From positions 1 through 24,205 of the forward strand of contig CAYUNI010000009.1 in assembly GCA_964446245.1 (NCBI GenBank): a stretch of DNA of 24,205 nucleotides, written 5' to 3'. Both the position numbers and the translations under genes were made by a program. The DNA comes from CAYUNI01 sp964446245 (GTDB lineage: Bacteria; Patescibacteriota; Minisyncoccia; Phycocordibacterales; XYD1-FULL-46-19). Position 1 is the first letter of the stretch, and every line of letters starts with the position of its first letter. Under the pieces are notes generated by a model that did no database searches, was not told the DNA's origin, and worked only from the letters and a program-made list of their open reading frames with translations. Shown in pieces: positions 14,372 to 21,211 of the stretch.

Positions 14372-14575
14372 TAAATCTTATTAAATTAAGCTTGCCCGCC
14401 TGTCGGCTGGGAATTAATAAAAACTAGCCGGAAAGGTAAGATATATCCTTACCTTAAAATACGAGAGACAAAAAACAACGCAACTAAACCCACCCAAGGT
14501 CCCTTTGCTTGGGCGAATCTTTAAAAAAGTGGAAGCAGAACAAGATAATCAACCATGACTCAATCTTGCTTTATT
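14372..14575 (-). promoter_or_regulatory. structured 5' leader of rpoBC
   Basis: From the predicted start near 14575 to the rpoB ATG there are about 204 bases without a gene. On the minus strand they can form, in order, CAAGAT/ATCTTG (14568-14563 with 14546-14541), CCCAAG/CTTGGG (14513-14508 with 14498-14493), an 8-bp hairpin (14455-14448 with 14440-14433) and, near the start codon, either CGGCT/AGCCG (14430-14426 with 14408-14404) or an overlapping 6-bp hairpin (14411-14395); these last two are mutually exclusive. No Shine-Dalgarno precedes ATG. No known riboswitch is recognised. Confidence 0.55.
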
Positions 14576-14581
14576 GCTAGG

Positions 14582-14610
14582 AGTATATAGCAAAAGGGAA
14601 AATAAGTCAA
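14582..14610 (-). promoter_or_regulatory. rpoBC promoter
   Basis: On the minus strand TTGACT (14610-14605), a 17-base spacer and TATACT (14587-14582). Both boxes differ from consensus by one base; this is the clearest housekeeping promoter in the window. Confidence 0.8.
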
Positions 14611-14676
14611 ATTTTTAAGCTCCGACCTTTTTTGAATCTTGTGCTCAAGGTTAGGCTTTTCGGCATTTTTGTATTT

Positions 14677-14764
14677 AAAAGGTCGGACCTCGCTGGTACT
14701 CCAGAGAAGCCCGCCCGCAACGATTCGCTAGACTCATCTTGCGTATCGGGCGGGTCCGACCCTT
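14677..14764 (-). terminator. trmD terminator, expanded copy of the rpoD terminator module
   Basis: Positions 14681-14716 repeat 4241-4276 with two differences. The two changes alter the left stem arm (GGTCGGAC), which now pairs with GTCCGACC further out (14754-14761); an inner CCCGCCCG/CGGGCGGG pair (14710-14717 with 14747-14754) forms a second stem. On the minus strand the outer stem ends in CCTTTTAAAT, a moderate U-tract. Confidence 0.6.
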
Positions 14765-14802
14765 CTGATCCCTATTCGTATCATTAGAATCGTGTCTTCG
14801 TA

Positions 14803-15495
14803 TCATTCATCTCGAGTTGATTGCCTTTTCTTCTTCCACTCTTCTATCTTCTCATGATGTCCAGTTAAAAGGACTTTCGGCACTCGATATTTTTTCCCTT
14901 GATATTCATAAACCTCTGGTCGAGTATAGACTTCCCCGCTCGCTACCCGATTTTCCTCTGGGGAATCGCTATTTCCCAAAACACCAGGCCATTGACGGGC
15001 AAGGACATCGACCGTAATCATCGCTGGCAATTCTCCACCAGTCAAAACATACGGCCCAATCGAAACCTCTTCTGCTTTTAAAATTTTTTTTACTCGCGCA
15101 TCTATCCCCTCATAGCGACCACAAATCAAAACAAATTCATTTGTTTTTTCTAACCATTTTCTCGCCAATTCATTTGTTAAAAGTTTTGCCCCGGGACGAA
15201 ACAAAATTATTTTTGGCTTACGACGACCAGCAATCTTTTTAACCGCTCGGACAATTGGATCAACCGCCATCACCATTCCCGGACCTCCAGCATAAGGACG
15301 AAAGTCTGTTCGACCATGTTTATCAACCGTATGATCACGAAGCTGATAGCCCTTAATACTTAAAATCCCTGCTTCCTGCGCCCGACCCAAAATAGAAGAA
15401 TCTAAATAGCCAGCCATTGATTCTGGAAAAAGGCTTAATATATGGAAACTTAAGGGTTTAGACTTTTTACTTTTTAAATTGTTATTTTTCTTCAT
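14803..15495 (-). CDS. trmD: tRNA (guanine-37-N1) methyltransferase TrmD
   Basis: A 230-residue SPOUT-fold enzyme that methylates G37 of tRNAs with G36, preventing frameshifts, using S-adenosylmethionine. Motifs in order: FHILSLFPE near the N-terminus, the catalytic-aspartate region HTVDKHGRTDFRPYAGGPGM, the knot strands LICGRYEGIDARV and SIGPYVLTGGELPAM, and the C-terminal RPEVYEYQGKKYRVPKVLLT. The usual YGGGAGM reads YAGGPGM here. About 15 Lys/Asn-rich residues precede the normal start; no later Met fits, so the long start is kept. A TATAAT lies four bases before this ATG on the minus strand. It is the last gene of the rpsP-khpA-trmD cluster; rimM is not between khpA and trmD, and rplS does not follow. 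Confidence 0.96.
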   Translation of the reverse strand: MKKNNNLKSKKSKPLSFHILSLFPESMAGYLDSSILGRAQEAGILSIKGYQLRDHTVDKHGRTDFRPYAGGPGMVMAVDPIVRAVKKIAGRRKPKIILFRPGAKLLTNELARKWLEKTNEFVLICGRYEGIDARVKKILKAEEVSIGPYVLTGGELPAMITVDVLARQWPGVLGNSDSPEENRVASGEVYTRPEVYEYQGKKYRVPKVLLTGHHEKIEEWKKKRQSTRDE

Positions 15496-15554
15496 CTTGA
15501 TTATATCCTATCGCAAATCAGTACTCTTTTCCACTCTCTACAAAAAAGTCAGCC

Positions 15555-15597
15555 AAAAACAAAAAGACCGCCCAGTTATTAACCGGTCGGTCTTTTT
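15555..15597 (-). terminator. terminator after khpA
   Basis: AAAAAGACCG (15561-15570) pairs with CGGTCTTTTT (15588-15597). On the minus strand the stem ends in TTTTT followed by GTTTTTGG, so it ends the khpA transcript and separates it from trmD. Confidence 0.75.
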
Positions 15598-15611
15598 GGT
15601 AAAAATTTACA

Positions 15612-15935
15612 TTAGAACTTTAAGTCCTCAATCGCTTGGTCTACCGAACGAGCGGCGGAAGAAGGAGCTGGACGAGTCGAACCTTCTGGTTCATTAATCT
15701 TCAAATTTACTCGAGCATTATTCTTCATACCAACTACTCGCAAGAGAGTACGGATAGCCTTGGCAGTATTACCTTGGCGTCCAATAATCTTGCCCATATC
15801 GGCTGGGTTAACATCCAAAGTGATAAGCACACCCATTTCGTCAACCTTACGATCAACCTTTACGTCACTAGGATTATCGACCAACGCCTTAACAATAGTC
15901 TCGAGGAACATCTGGTCCTCATGAATCTCAGCCAT
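15612..15935 (-). CDS. khpA: KH-domain RNA-binding protein KhpA
   Basis: A 107-residue protein with one KH domain of the bacterial KhpA (YlqC) type. The RNA-binding GxxG loop is GRQG (52-55) within ADMGKIIGRQGNTAKAIRTL, preceded by VDEMGVLITLDV. The domain ends near residue 82; a tail of about 25 residues (Pro/Ser-rich, then an acidic helix) is longer than usual. KhpA with KhpB is known in Firmicutes to bind many RNAs and influence cell division and elongation. The start MAEIHEDQMF at 15935 fits the family; a longer frame to 16049 would begin inside a perfect hairpin and adds an unrelated sequence, so it is rejected. The gene lies between rpsP and trmD as in many bacteria but has its own promoter and terminator. 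Confidence 0.92.
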   Translation of the reverse strand: MAEIHEDQMFLETIVKALVDNPSDVKVDRKVDEMGVLITLDVNPADMGKIIGRQGNTAKAIRTLLRVVGMKNNARVNLKINEPEGSTRPAPSSAARSVDQAIEDLKF

Positions 15936-15987
15936 AACAAATGTAGCTAAACTGTTAATACAAGTCTTTAAAAGACCTGCTCCCTCA

Positions 15988-16016
15988 ATCTTACCCGATA
16001 ATAAAAACCAAGGCAA
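15988..16016 (-). promoter_or_regulatory. candidate khpA promoter
   Basis: On the minus strand TTGCCT (16016-16011), a 17-base spacer and TAAGAT (15993-15988), about 50 bases before the khpA start. The rpsP terminator upstream makes a separate promoter necessary. Confidence 0.45.
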
Positions 16017-16040
16017 GCCACGATAGACTTTTCCTCTCCC

Positions 16041-16082
16041 CTTATACACAAATCATAACGGTCGTTATGATTTGTGTATAAG
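16041..16082. repeat. 20-bp perfect inverted repeat
   Basis: Positions 16041-16060 (CTTATACACAAATCATAACG) pair with 16063-16082 with no mismatch; two bases separate the arms. It is AT-rich, has no U-tract downstream on the minus strand, and lies between the rpsP terminator and the khpA promoter. Confidence 0.85.
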
Positions 16083-16100
16083 AAAAAGCAAGTCCCTATA

Positions 16101-16132
16101 CCAAAAAACCCGCTATTAAGCGGGTTTTTTGG
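16101..16132 (-). terminator. rpsP terminator
   Basis: CCAAAAAACCCGCT (16101-16114) pairs with AGCGGGTTTTTTGG (16119-16132) around ATTA. The stem contains its own six-U run on each strand, so it is symmetric, and it lies 18 bases after the rpsP stop. Confidence 0.85.
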
Positions 16133-16150
16133 TAATTATAAATATTCAAT

Positions 16151-16570
16151 TTAGGCAACAGCTTCTTCTGGGACAGTCTCGGTAACTACTTCTTCCGAAG
16201 CAGTTTCCGCTACCGACTCTTCGGTGGCAACTTCTTCGGCTGGAGTCTCCTTGGCTTCAACGGCTGGTTTAGCTTCTTCTGGTTTAGCCTTAGGAGGTTT
16301 GACTGGGGAGATATTAATCTTTTTCCCGTCAATTATTTTTTTAGAAATGAGTAAGTTTTTTACAGTATCTGACATTTGAGCTCCTACTGAAAGCCAATAC
16401 TTAATTCGCTCAGCTTTTAAAACTGGGGGCTGAGCTGTTTTACGAGCATTATAAGAACCAAGAACTTCTAAAAATTTACCGCTTTTAGCGGCATTTTTGG
16501 AATCAGTCACCACCACCCGAAAAGACGGATCGTTTTTGCGGCCAACTCGTTGTAAACGGATTATTAACAT
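16151..16570 (-). CDS. rpsP: ribosomal protein bS16 with acidic tail
   Basis: A 139-residue small-subunit protein. The conserved core is residues 1-80 (LIIRLQRVGRKNDPSFRVVV, SGKFLEVLGSYNARK, IKYWLSVGAQMSDTVKNLL). After it comes a tail of about 45-50 residues rich in Glu, Ala, Val, Thr and Pro with repeated EE-VA/TE units, as often seen in bS16 of candidate-phyla bacteria; such tails are likely disordered and exposed on the ribosome. The start is the normal one for the family. On the minus strand a good promoter lies directly upstream, placing the transcript start two or three bases before ATG. It heads the rpsP-khpA-trmD cluster. Confidence 0.97.
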   Translation of the reverse strand: MLIIRLQRVGRKNDPSFRVVVTDSKNAAKSGKFLEVLGSYNARKTAQPPVLKAERIKYWLSVGAQMSDTVKNLLISKKIIDGKKINISPVKPPKAKPEEAKPAVEAKETPAEEVATEESVAETASEEVVTETVPEEAVA

Positions 16571-16579
16571 AACGGCTTA

Positions 16580-16607
16580 ATGTTATCAAAAATTTAGAAT
16601 AAGTCAA
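16580..16607 (-). promoter_or_regulatory. rpsP promoter
   Basis: On the minus strand TTGACT (16607-16602), a 16-base spacer and TAACAT (16585-16580), with TGA just before the -10 (extended -10). The gap to ATG is nine bases, so the leader is minimal. A perfect palindrome ATGTGCACAT lies upstream of the -35 (16620-16629). Confidence 0.65.
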
Positions 16608-16638
16608 TAAAATGTGGTAATGTGCACATAAGATGGAT

Positions 16639-16656
16639 AAAAAAGGCCGAAGCGGC
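16639..16656 (-). terminator. small terminator after the RNKIAH-motif gene
   Basis: On the minus strand GCCG-CTT-CGGC (16656-16646) is followed by one C and six T (16644-16639). The stem is short but has a CUUCGG-type loop and a good U-tract, and it lies 40 bases after the stop of the gene at 16696-17301. Confidence 0.5.
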
Positions 16657-16695
16657 TGCTAAAAACCTACAACCCCAAAGCTGTCGATAAACATT

Positions 16696-17301
16696 CTAAA
16701 TCAACTCGAACTCTCTAAACACCCGGGAAAAACGATCAATCACCGCCTTGGCCTCTCGTTTACTCAAAGCAAAATTAGCTTCATGGGCAATTTTATTTCT
16801 AATTTTATGAGCCTCCCAAGCATCCTCAATTGTATTAAAAGCCGCCGGCTCAACTAAACGCAATTTTTCCCCCAAGGTGTCCCCCGCAAGATTCATATTG
16901 TCTACCATCTTCTCTAGTATTTTATCCGCTTCCAAAATAGCCATCTTCCATTCGGCGGGATTATCTGATTCGATATGGCGGATTATATTTTCCCATTCGG
17001 GATTTTCTTCCTCTTCAGCACTCAAGCCATCTTGCCAAATCTGAAAAGCGCTTGCTCTTTCTTCTTGTCGCAAGCGTATTAATTTAACTAAAAAGAAAGA
17101 AATTCCGGTGATAAGCAAAAGAGAAACTAAAAGAGAAGCAATCCGAAAAATCAACCAATAAAACTGCCAGTCAGCACTTTCCCACCAAGCCGACTCTATC
17201 CCAGTCCCACCAAAAAACTGCCCAGTAATCAGGCGATAAAATTGATAGAAAAAATATTCAAGGTTAAGAAAATTTGGTTCAAAAGTTGGTATATTGTCCA
17301 T
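16696..17301 (-). CDS. membrane protein with C-terminal helical domain, RNKIAH motif
   Basis: A 201-residue protein I do not recognise as a named family. Residues 1-47 are aromatic-rich and probably outside; one membrane segment spans about 49-73; a short acidic stretch follows (SAEEEENPEW, 94-103); the rest (about 105-201) is predicted helical and cytoplasmic. This part contains WKMAILEADKILEKMV (118-133) and AHKIRNKIAHEANFALSKRE (164-183). Arg168 and His173 form an R-x4-H pattern like that of HEPN-domain ribonucleases and related helical bundles, but the pattern alone does not prove the fold. The gene is alone between gatA and rpsP, with TGC-TAAAAT 14 bases before ATG on the minus strand and a small terminator after it. 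Confidence 0.7.
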   Translation of the reverse strand: MDNIPTFEPNFLNLEYFFYQFYRLITGQFFGGTGIESAWWESADWQFYWLIFRIASLLVSLLLITGISFFLVKLIRLRQEERASAFQIWQDGLSAEEEENPEWENIIRHIESDNPAEWKMAILEADKILEKMVDNMNLAGDTLGEKLRLVEPAAFNTIEDAWEAHKIRNKIAHEANFALSKREAKAVIDRFSRVFREFELI

Positions 17302-17348
17302 AAGTTATTAAGCTAATTTTAGCACTCAGAACACAAATTGCCCACTTC

Positions 17349-18767
17349 CTAATCACCAAAAATCAAGTGTCCAATTGCAAAAAGCCAATTCTCGCGAAAA
17401 TGTGGTGCCGCCAACTGGATTCCCAAAGGAAGGCCATCTTTAGTCGCGCCAGACGGAATAGAAATTGCCGGCACACCAGCCAAATTTACCGGCACAGTAA
17501 AAATATCTTCCAAATACATTTGTAATGGATCAGCAGTTTTTTCACCGATAGGAAAAGCAGGAGTTGGAGCAGTAGGAGTAGCAATAAAATGGACATCTTT
17601 AAAAGCGTTAAGATAATCTCGAGTGATCAATTCTCGCACTTCTACTGCCTTACCATAATAAGCATCATAATAGCCAGCCGAAAGAACATAGGTCCCAAGC
17701 ATAATTCGTCGGCGAACCTCCCGTCCAAAACCTTTTCCTCGACTTTCCAAATAATCACCGAGCAAATCTTGGCCGGATTCTCGTACGCCATAGCGGACAC
17801 CATCAAAACGAGCTAAATTGGTCGAAGCTTCCGCCGGCATTAAAACATAATAACAAGCAAGAGAATAGGGCAGGTTCGGCATCTCAATCGGCACAATTTC
17901 ATGCCCAGCCATTTTTAATTTTTCCAAACTTTGATCAAAATTATTCAACACCGCCTCATCAACGCCTTTTTCCAAAAAAGATTTCGGCACTCCTATTCGC
18001 CATTTTGTCGGGATAGTTTTGTCATCAAGCGGATTCTCCAAACTTGTCGAATCATTTTCGTCACGACCGCTAATTATTTCAAAAAGAAATTCGGCGTCCT
18101 CAATATTTTTAGCAATCGGCCCAACCTGATCTAAAGATGAGGCCATTGCCATCACTCCAAATCTCGATACCATGCCATATGTCGGCTTCAGTCCTACAAC
18201 CCCACAAAAAGAAGCTGGCTGACGAATCGAGCCCCCAGTATCTGTACCCAAAGAGGCCAAGGCCAAATCTCCTCCCACCACCGCCGCCGATCCACCCGAC
18301 GATCCGCCGGGGACCCGTGTCGAATCATGAGGATTGCGAGTCGAACCAAAAGCCGAGTTTTCTGTCGACCCGCCCATCGCAAATTCATCCATATTTGTTC
18401 GTCCTAAAAATATCGCCCCCTCCGCCAACAATTTTTCAATTACTGTGGCATTATAAGTCGCTCGATAATTAGCTAAAATTTTCGAAGCCGAAGAAGCAAT
18501 TCGCCCCTTGATCAAAATATTATCTTTGATCGCCAGCGGTATACCATTTAACCGTCCAAGCTTCTCACCACTAGCTCGTCGGCGATCCGCTTCATCAGCC
18601 TGATCCAAAGCATCAGAAAAAACTTCCAAATAAGCATTGAGCTCTGGATTTCGTCTTTCAATCTCCGCTAAATATTTTTCCACTAAAACGCGCGCGCTTA
18701 ATTCCCCGGCCTCCATTTGGGCAAGAGCTTTTTTAATGGTAAGTTTTTTTAAATCCAATTCGGGCAT
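17349..18767 (-). CDS. gatA: Asp/Glu-tRNA amidotransferase subunit A
   Basis: A 472-residue amidase-signature protein. It releases ammonia from glutamine for GatB, which converts Asp-tRNA(Asn) or Glu-tRNA(Gln) to the amidated form. The catalytic Ser-cisSer-Lys triad is Lys81 (GIPLAIKDN), Ser156 (PGGSSGGSAA) and Ser180 (GTDTGGSIRQPA). Further family marks are FCGVVGLKPTYGMVSRFGV, MLGTYVLSAGYYDAYYGKA and FTVPVNLAGVPAISIPSG. The C-terminus stops slightly early compared with the usual length of about 480-490. It starts ten bases after gatC ends, so they are translated together. gatB is not in the window and must be elsewhere. Confidence 0.97.
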   Translation of the reverse strand: MPELDLKKLTIKKALAQMEAGELSARVLVEKYLAEIERRNPELNAYLEVFSDALDQADEADRRRASGEKLGRLNGIPLAIKDNILIKGRIASSASKILANYRATYNATVIEKLLAEGAIFLGRTNMDEFAMGGSTENSAFGSTRNPHDSTRVPGGSSGGSAAVVGGDLALASLGTDTGGSIRQPASFCGVVGLKPTYGMVSRFGVMAMASSLDQVGPIAKNIEDAEFLFEIISGRDENDSTSLENPLDDKTIPTKWRIGVPKSFLEKGVDEAVLNNFDQSLEKLKMAGHEIVPIEMPNLPYSLACYYVLMPAEASTNLARFDGVRYGVRESGQDLLGDYLESRGKGFGREVRRRIMLGTYVLSAGYYDAYYGKAVEVRELITRDYLNAFKDVHFIATPTAPTPAFPIGEKTADPLQMYLEDIFTVPVNLAGVPAISIPSGATKDGLPLGIQLAAPHFRENWLFAIGHLIFGD

Positions 18768-18777
18768 AATTTAAATA

Positions 18778-19086
18778 TTAATTATCAGACTCTTCACTCC
18801 CGCCCAAAATTTTTTTAACTACAAAATAATCTTCTCGTCGCTCCGGCGCATTGGCTAAGATCTCCACCGAAAAACTACCGGCAGGATAAGGATGATCATC
18901 AGAGCGAACACGATTAAACTGCCAATAAGCAGGTTTATCAGCTGAGGGCAATTTCGGGGCTTTTGTCAGCTCAGAAATATAACCCAATATCGATTCTAGG
19001 TCTTTAGCTAATTTATCCTTTTCTCCATCATCCACGGCCAACCGAGCCAAAGCCGCTAAATTGTCCACATCTTTTCGTTCAATCAT
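18778..19086 (-). CDS. gatC: Asp/Glu-tRNA amidotransferase subunit C
   Basis: A 102-residue GatC, the small subunit that wraps around GatA and stabilises the GatA-GatB complex. The N-terminal helix VDNLAALARLAVDDGEKDKL and the central LESILGYISELTKAP are typical, as is the following D-x-P segment. Two in-frame starts exist: ATG 19095 (adding Met-Phe-Leu) and ATG 19086. I choose 19086 because homologues begin close to this Met and because an extended -10 box lies seven bases before it. It is directly followed by gatA. The last residues (GGSEESDN) are an acidic tail. Confidence 0.93.
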   Translation of the reverse strand: MIERKDVDNLAALARLAVDDGEKDKLAKDLESILGYISELTKAPKLPSADKPAYWQFNRVRSDDHPYPAGSFSVEILANAPERREDYFVVKKILGGSEESDN

Positions 19087-19093
19087 TAAAAAC

Positions 19094-19102
19094 ATCTTAA
19101 CA
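19094..19102 (-). promoter_or_regulatory. extended -10 promoter of gatCA, leaderless type
   Basis: On the minus strand TGT then TAAGAT (19099-19094), seven bases before ATG 19086. It overlaps the alternative ATG 19095, which argues against that start. Confidence 0.45.
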
Positions 19103-19199
19103 TAAAACCAATCCCCCTGCCAAAATTATCTCCCACAGGACTGCCCTATGGGAAATTACATTAGTCCGACTTATGTAAATTAAGTAAGTTTCGGAGAAA

Positions 19200-21185
19200 C
19201 TACCCTAAAAGTTTTTTCAACCCAGCTTCATCAATAATCGCCACCCCCAATTCTAGCGCCTTGTCATACTTAGACCCCGGTTCAACCCCAGCCACAACAT
19301 AATCAGTTTTTACTGAAACCGAACTAGAGATTTCTCCTCCCGCCAAACGAATCAAAGATTTAGCCTCTTCCCGGGCAAGCGTCGGCAAGGTCCCCGTCAA
19401 GACAAAAGTTTTACCAGCGAGTCTCCCATTCAATCGATGCTGACCCGCTTCTTCTACCTCAATCTCTTTCAATAATCTTTCTAATAATTTTTTATTACTC
19501 TCCGTTTTAAACCAATCATAAATCGAGTGCGCAACCACATTTCCCACGCCCGGGATTTTGGACAATTCCTCCTCTTTTGCCTCTCTTAATTTAGTCAAAC
19601 TGCCAAAATGTTCCGCCAAATCGGCCGCTGTCTCCTCCCCCACATTATCAATCGAGATCGCTGTTAAAAATCTCGCTAATGAAATTTTTCGCTTCTTATC
19701 AATCGCTAAAAGCAATTTATCCGCCGACTTTTCGGCCAGACGAGGCAAGGCCAGCAAATCCCCTTTTTCTAAACGAAAAATATCCGCAAAGTCCGCGATT
19801 AGATTATTCTCAAATAATAAATCAATGATCTTTGGTCCCAAACCAGAAATATCAAAAGCCCCTTTCGAGCAAAAATGGGCCAAACGCCTCTTCTGCTGAA
19901 CAAAAGAATTTTTATTTACACAACGATAAGCCGCTTGTCCGGGAATTCTTTCGATCGGCCCGCCACAAATATCCAAATTTTTAGGGAAAGAAAAGGGTTT
20001 AGCCCCTTGGGGACGAAGCTCCGACAAGACCGATACAATATCGGGGATAATATCTCCCGCTTTTTGAATGATAACAGTATCGCCAATCCGCACATCAAGT
20101 CTTTTAATCTCATCTTCATTGTGTAAAGTAGCGCGCGAAACAGTCGTACCAGCGACCACCACTGGACGCAAGACCGCGACCGGTGTAATCACTCCCGTCC
20201 GCCCTACTTGGAAAACAATATCCTCAACCACAGTTGTCACCTGCTCAGCCGGAAACTTCAAAGCAATTGCAAAGCGTGGCGCCTTGCCGGTATAACCAAG
20301 TTTTTCTTGATCAATCCGTTTAATCACCTTCAAAACTACTCCATCAATCCAATACGCCTCTGACTTTGCTTTTTTTTGCCACCTCTGCCAATAATTCATC
20401 ACTTCCGACACCCCAGCAACTTTTTCAAAATTTTTATTCACCTTGAAACCAAGCTCTGACAGGAGCTTCAATTCGGCCAATTGGTCTTCGGGCAAAGGAA
20501 AATCTGCCTTGACCAGATCATAAACAAAACAATCCAAACGACGACTAGCCGCAACCCTCGGATCTAATTGACGAATAGTCCCCGCCGCGAGATTACGCGG
20601 ATTGGCATACAGAGGCTCACCCGCTCTAGACCGTTCTTTGTTTATCCGATCTAATTCTTTTTTTGACAACCAAATTTCTCCTTCGACAATCACCGAAACC
20701 GACCGATTTAGTCGAAGTGGTATTGATTCAATCGTTCTTATATTGGCGGTCACATCTTCACCAATTTCACCATCACCCCGAGTCGCCGCTTGAACGAGCA
20801 GACCTTTATCATAAGTTAAGACAATCTTAAAACCATCAATTTTTAATTCACAAATATAAGCCGAAGCATGTCCAAGATTTTTCTTGACTCGCTCATCAAA
20901 GGCGCGAATATCAGCTTCCGAAAAAGCATCATCAAAAGACCATTGAGCTATTTCATGGCGAACTTTTTTGAAACCAGCCAGAGGCTTTCCGGCGACTCGC
21001 TGAGTCGGCGAGTCTGGCGTCACCAAATCAGGATATTCTTCCTCTAATTTTTTTAATTCATATTTGAGTGAATCAAGCGCCGCCTCGCTAATTTCTTGTC
21101 GATCTTCAACATGATAAAGACGGCGATGATAATTAATCGCCTCGCGCAATTTAGCTATTCGTTTGGCCACTTCCCCTTTATCCAT
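19200..21185 (-). CDS. ligA: NAD-dependent DNA ligase LigA
   Basis: A 661-residue ligase sealing nicks in replication and repair with NAD+ as cofactor. Domains in order: Ia NAD-binding (1-70, YHRRLYHVED), adenylation domain with the nucleophile Lys115 in CELKIDGFK, OB fold (about 315-395, RTGVITPVAVLRPV), a zinc-finger region (about 404-440), helix-hairpin-helix repeats (DISGLGPKIIDLL through GVGNVVAHSI) and a BRCT domain (about 586-661, GKTFVLTGTLPTL). In the zinc region only two of four cysteines remain (Cys407, Cys422); positions 404 and 427 are Leu and Ser, so zinc binding is doubtful. The rest looks functional. On the minus strand TGC-TATAAT lies seven bases before ATG. Confidence 0.97.
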   Translation of the reverse strand: MDKGEVAKRIAKLREAINYHRRLYHVEDRQEISEAALDSLKYELKKLEEEYPDLVTPDSPTQRVAGKPLAGFKKVRHEIAQWSFDDAFSEADIRAFDERVKKNLGHASAYICELKIDGFKIVLTYDKGLLVQAATRGDGEIGEDVTANIRTIESIPLRLNRSVSVIVEGEIWLSKKELDRINKERSRAGEPLYANPRNLAAGTIRQLDPRVAASRRLDCFVYDLVKADFPLPEDQLAELKLLSELGFKVNKNFEKVAGVSEVMNYWQRWQKKAKSEAYWIDGVVLKVIKRIDQEKLGYTGKAPRFAIALKFPAEQVTTVVEDIVFQVGRTGVITPVAVLRPVVVAGTTVSRATLHNEDEIKRLDVRIGDTVIIQKAGDIIPDIVSVLSELRPQGAKPFSFPKNLDICGGPIERIPGQAAYRCVNKNSFVQQKRRLAHFCSKGAFDISGLGPKIIDLLFENNLIADFADIFRLEKGDLLALPRLAEKSADKLLLAIDKKRKISLARFLTAISIDNVGEETAADLAEHFGSLTKLREAKEEELSKIPGVGNVVAHSIYDWFKTESNKKLLERLLKEIEVEEAGQHRLNGRLAGKTFVLTGTLPTLAREEAKSLIRLAGGEISSSVSVKTDYVVAGVEPGSKYDKALELGVAIIDEAGLKKLLG

Positions 21186-21192
21186 TGGCCAG

Positions 21193-21201
21193 ATTATAGC
21201 A
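21193..21201 (-). promoter_or_regulatory. extended -10 promoter of ligA, leaderless type
   Basis: On the minus strand TGC followed by a perfect TATAAT (21198-21193), seven bases before the ligA ATG at 21185. No -35 match is seen at the normal distance, as expected for extended -10 promoters. Confidence 0.6.
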
Positions 21202-21211
21202 TAAAAAATCC

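Noticed and set aside
15936..16049. 38-residue N-terminal extension of KhpA
   Set aside because: It starts inside the 20-bp palindrome, has no KH homology, and MAEIHEDQ is the natural family start; a candidate promoter also lies inside it.
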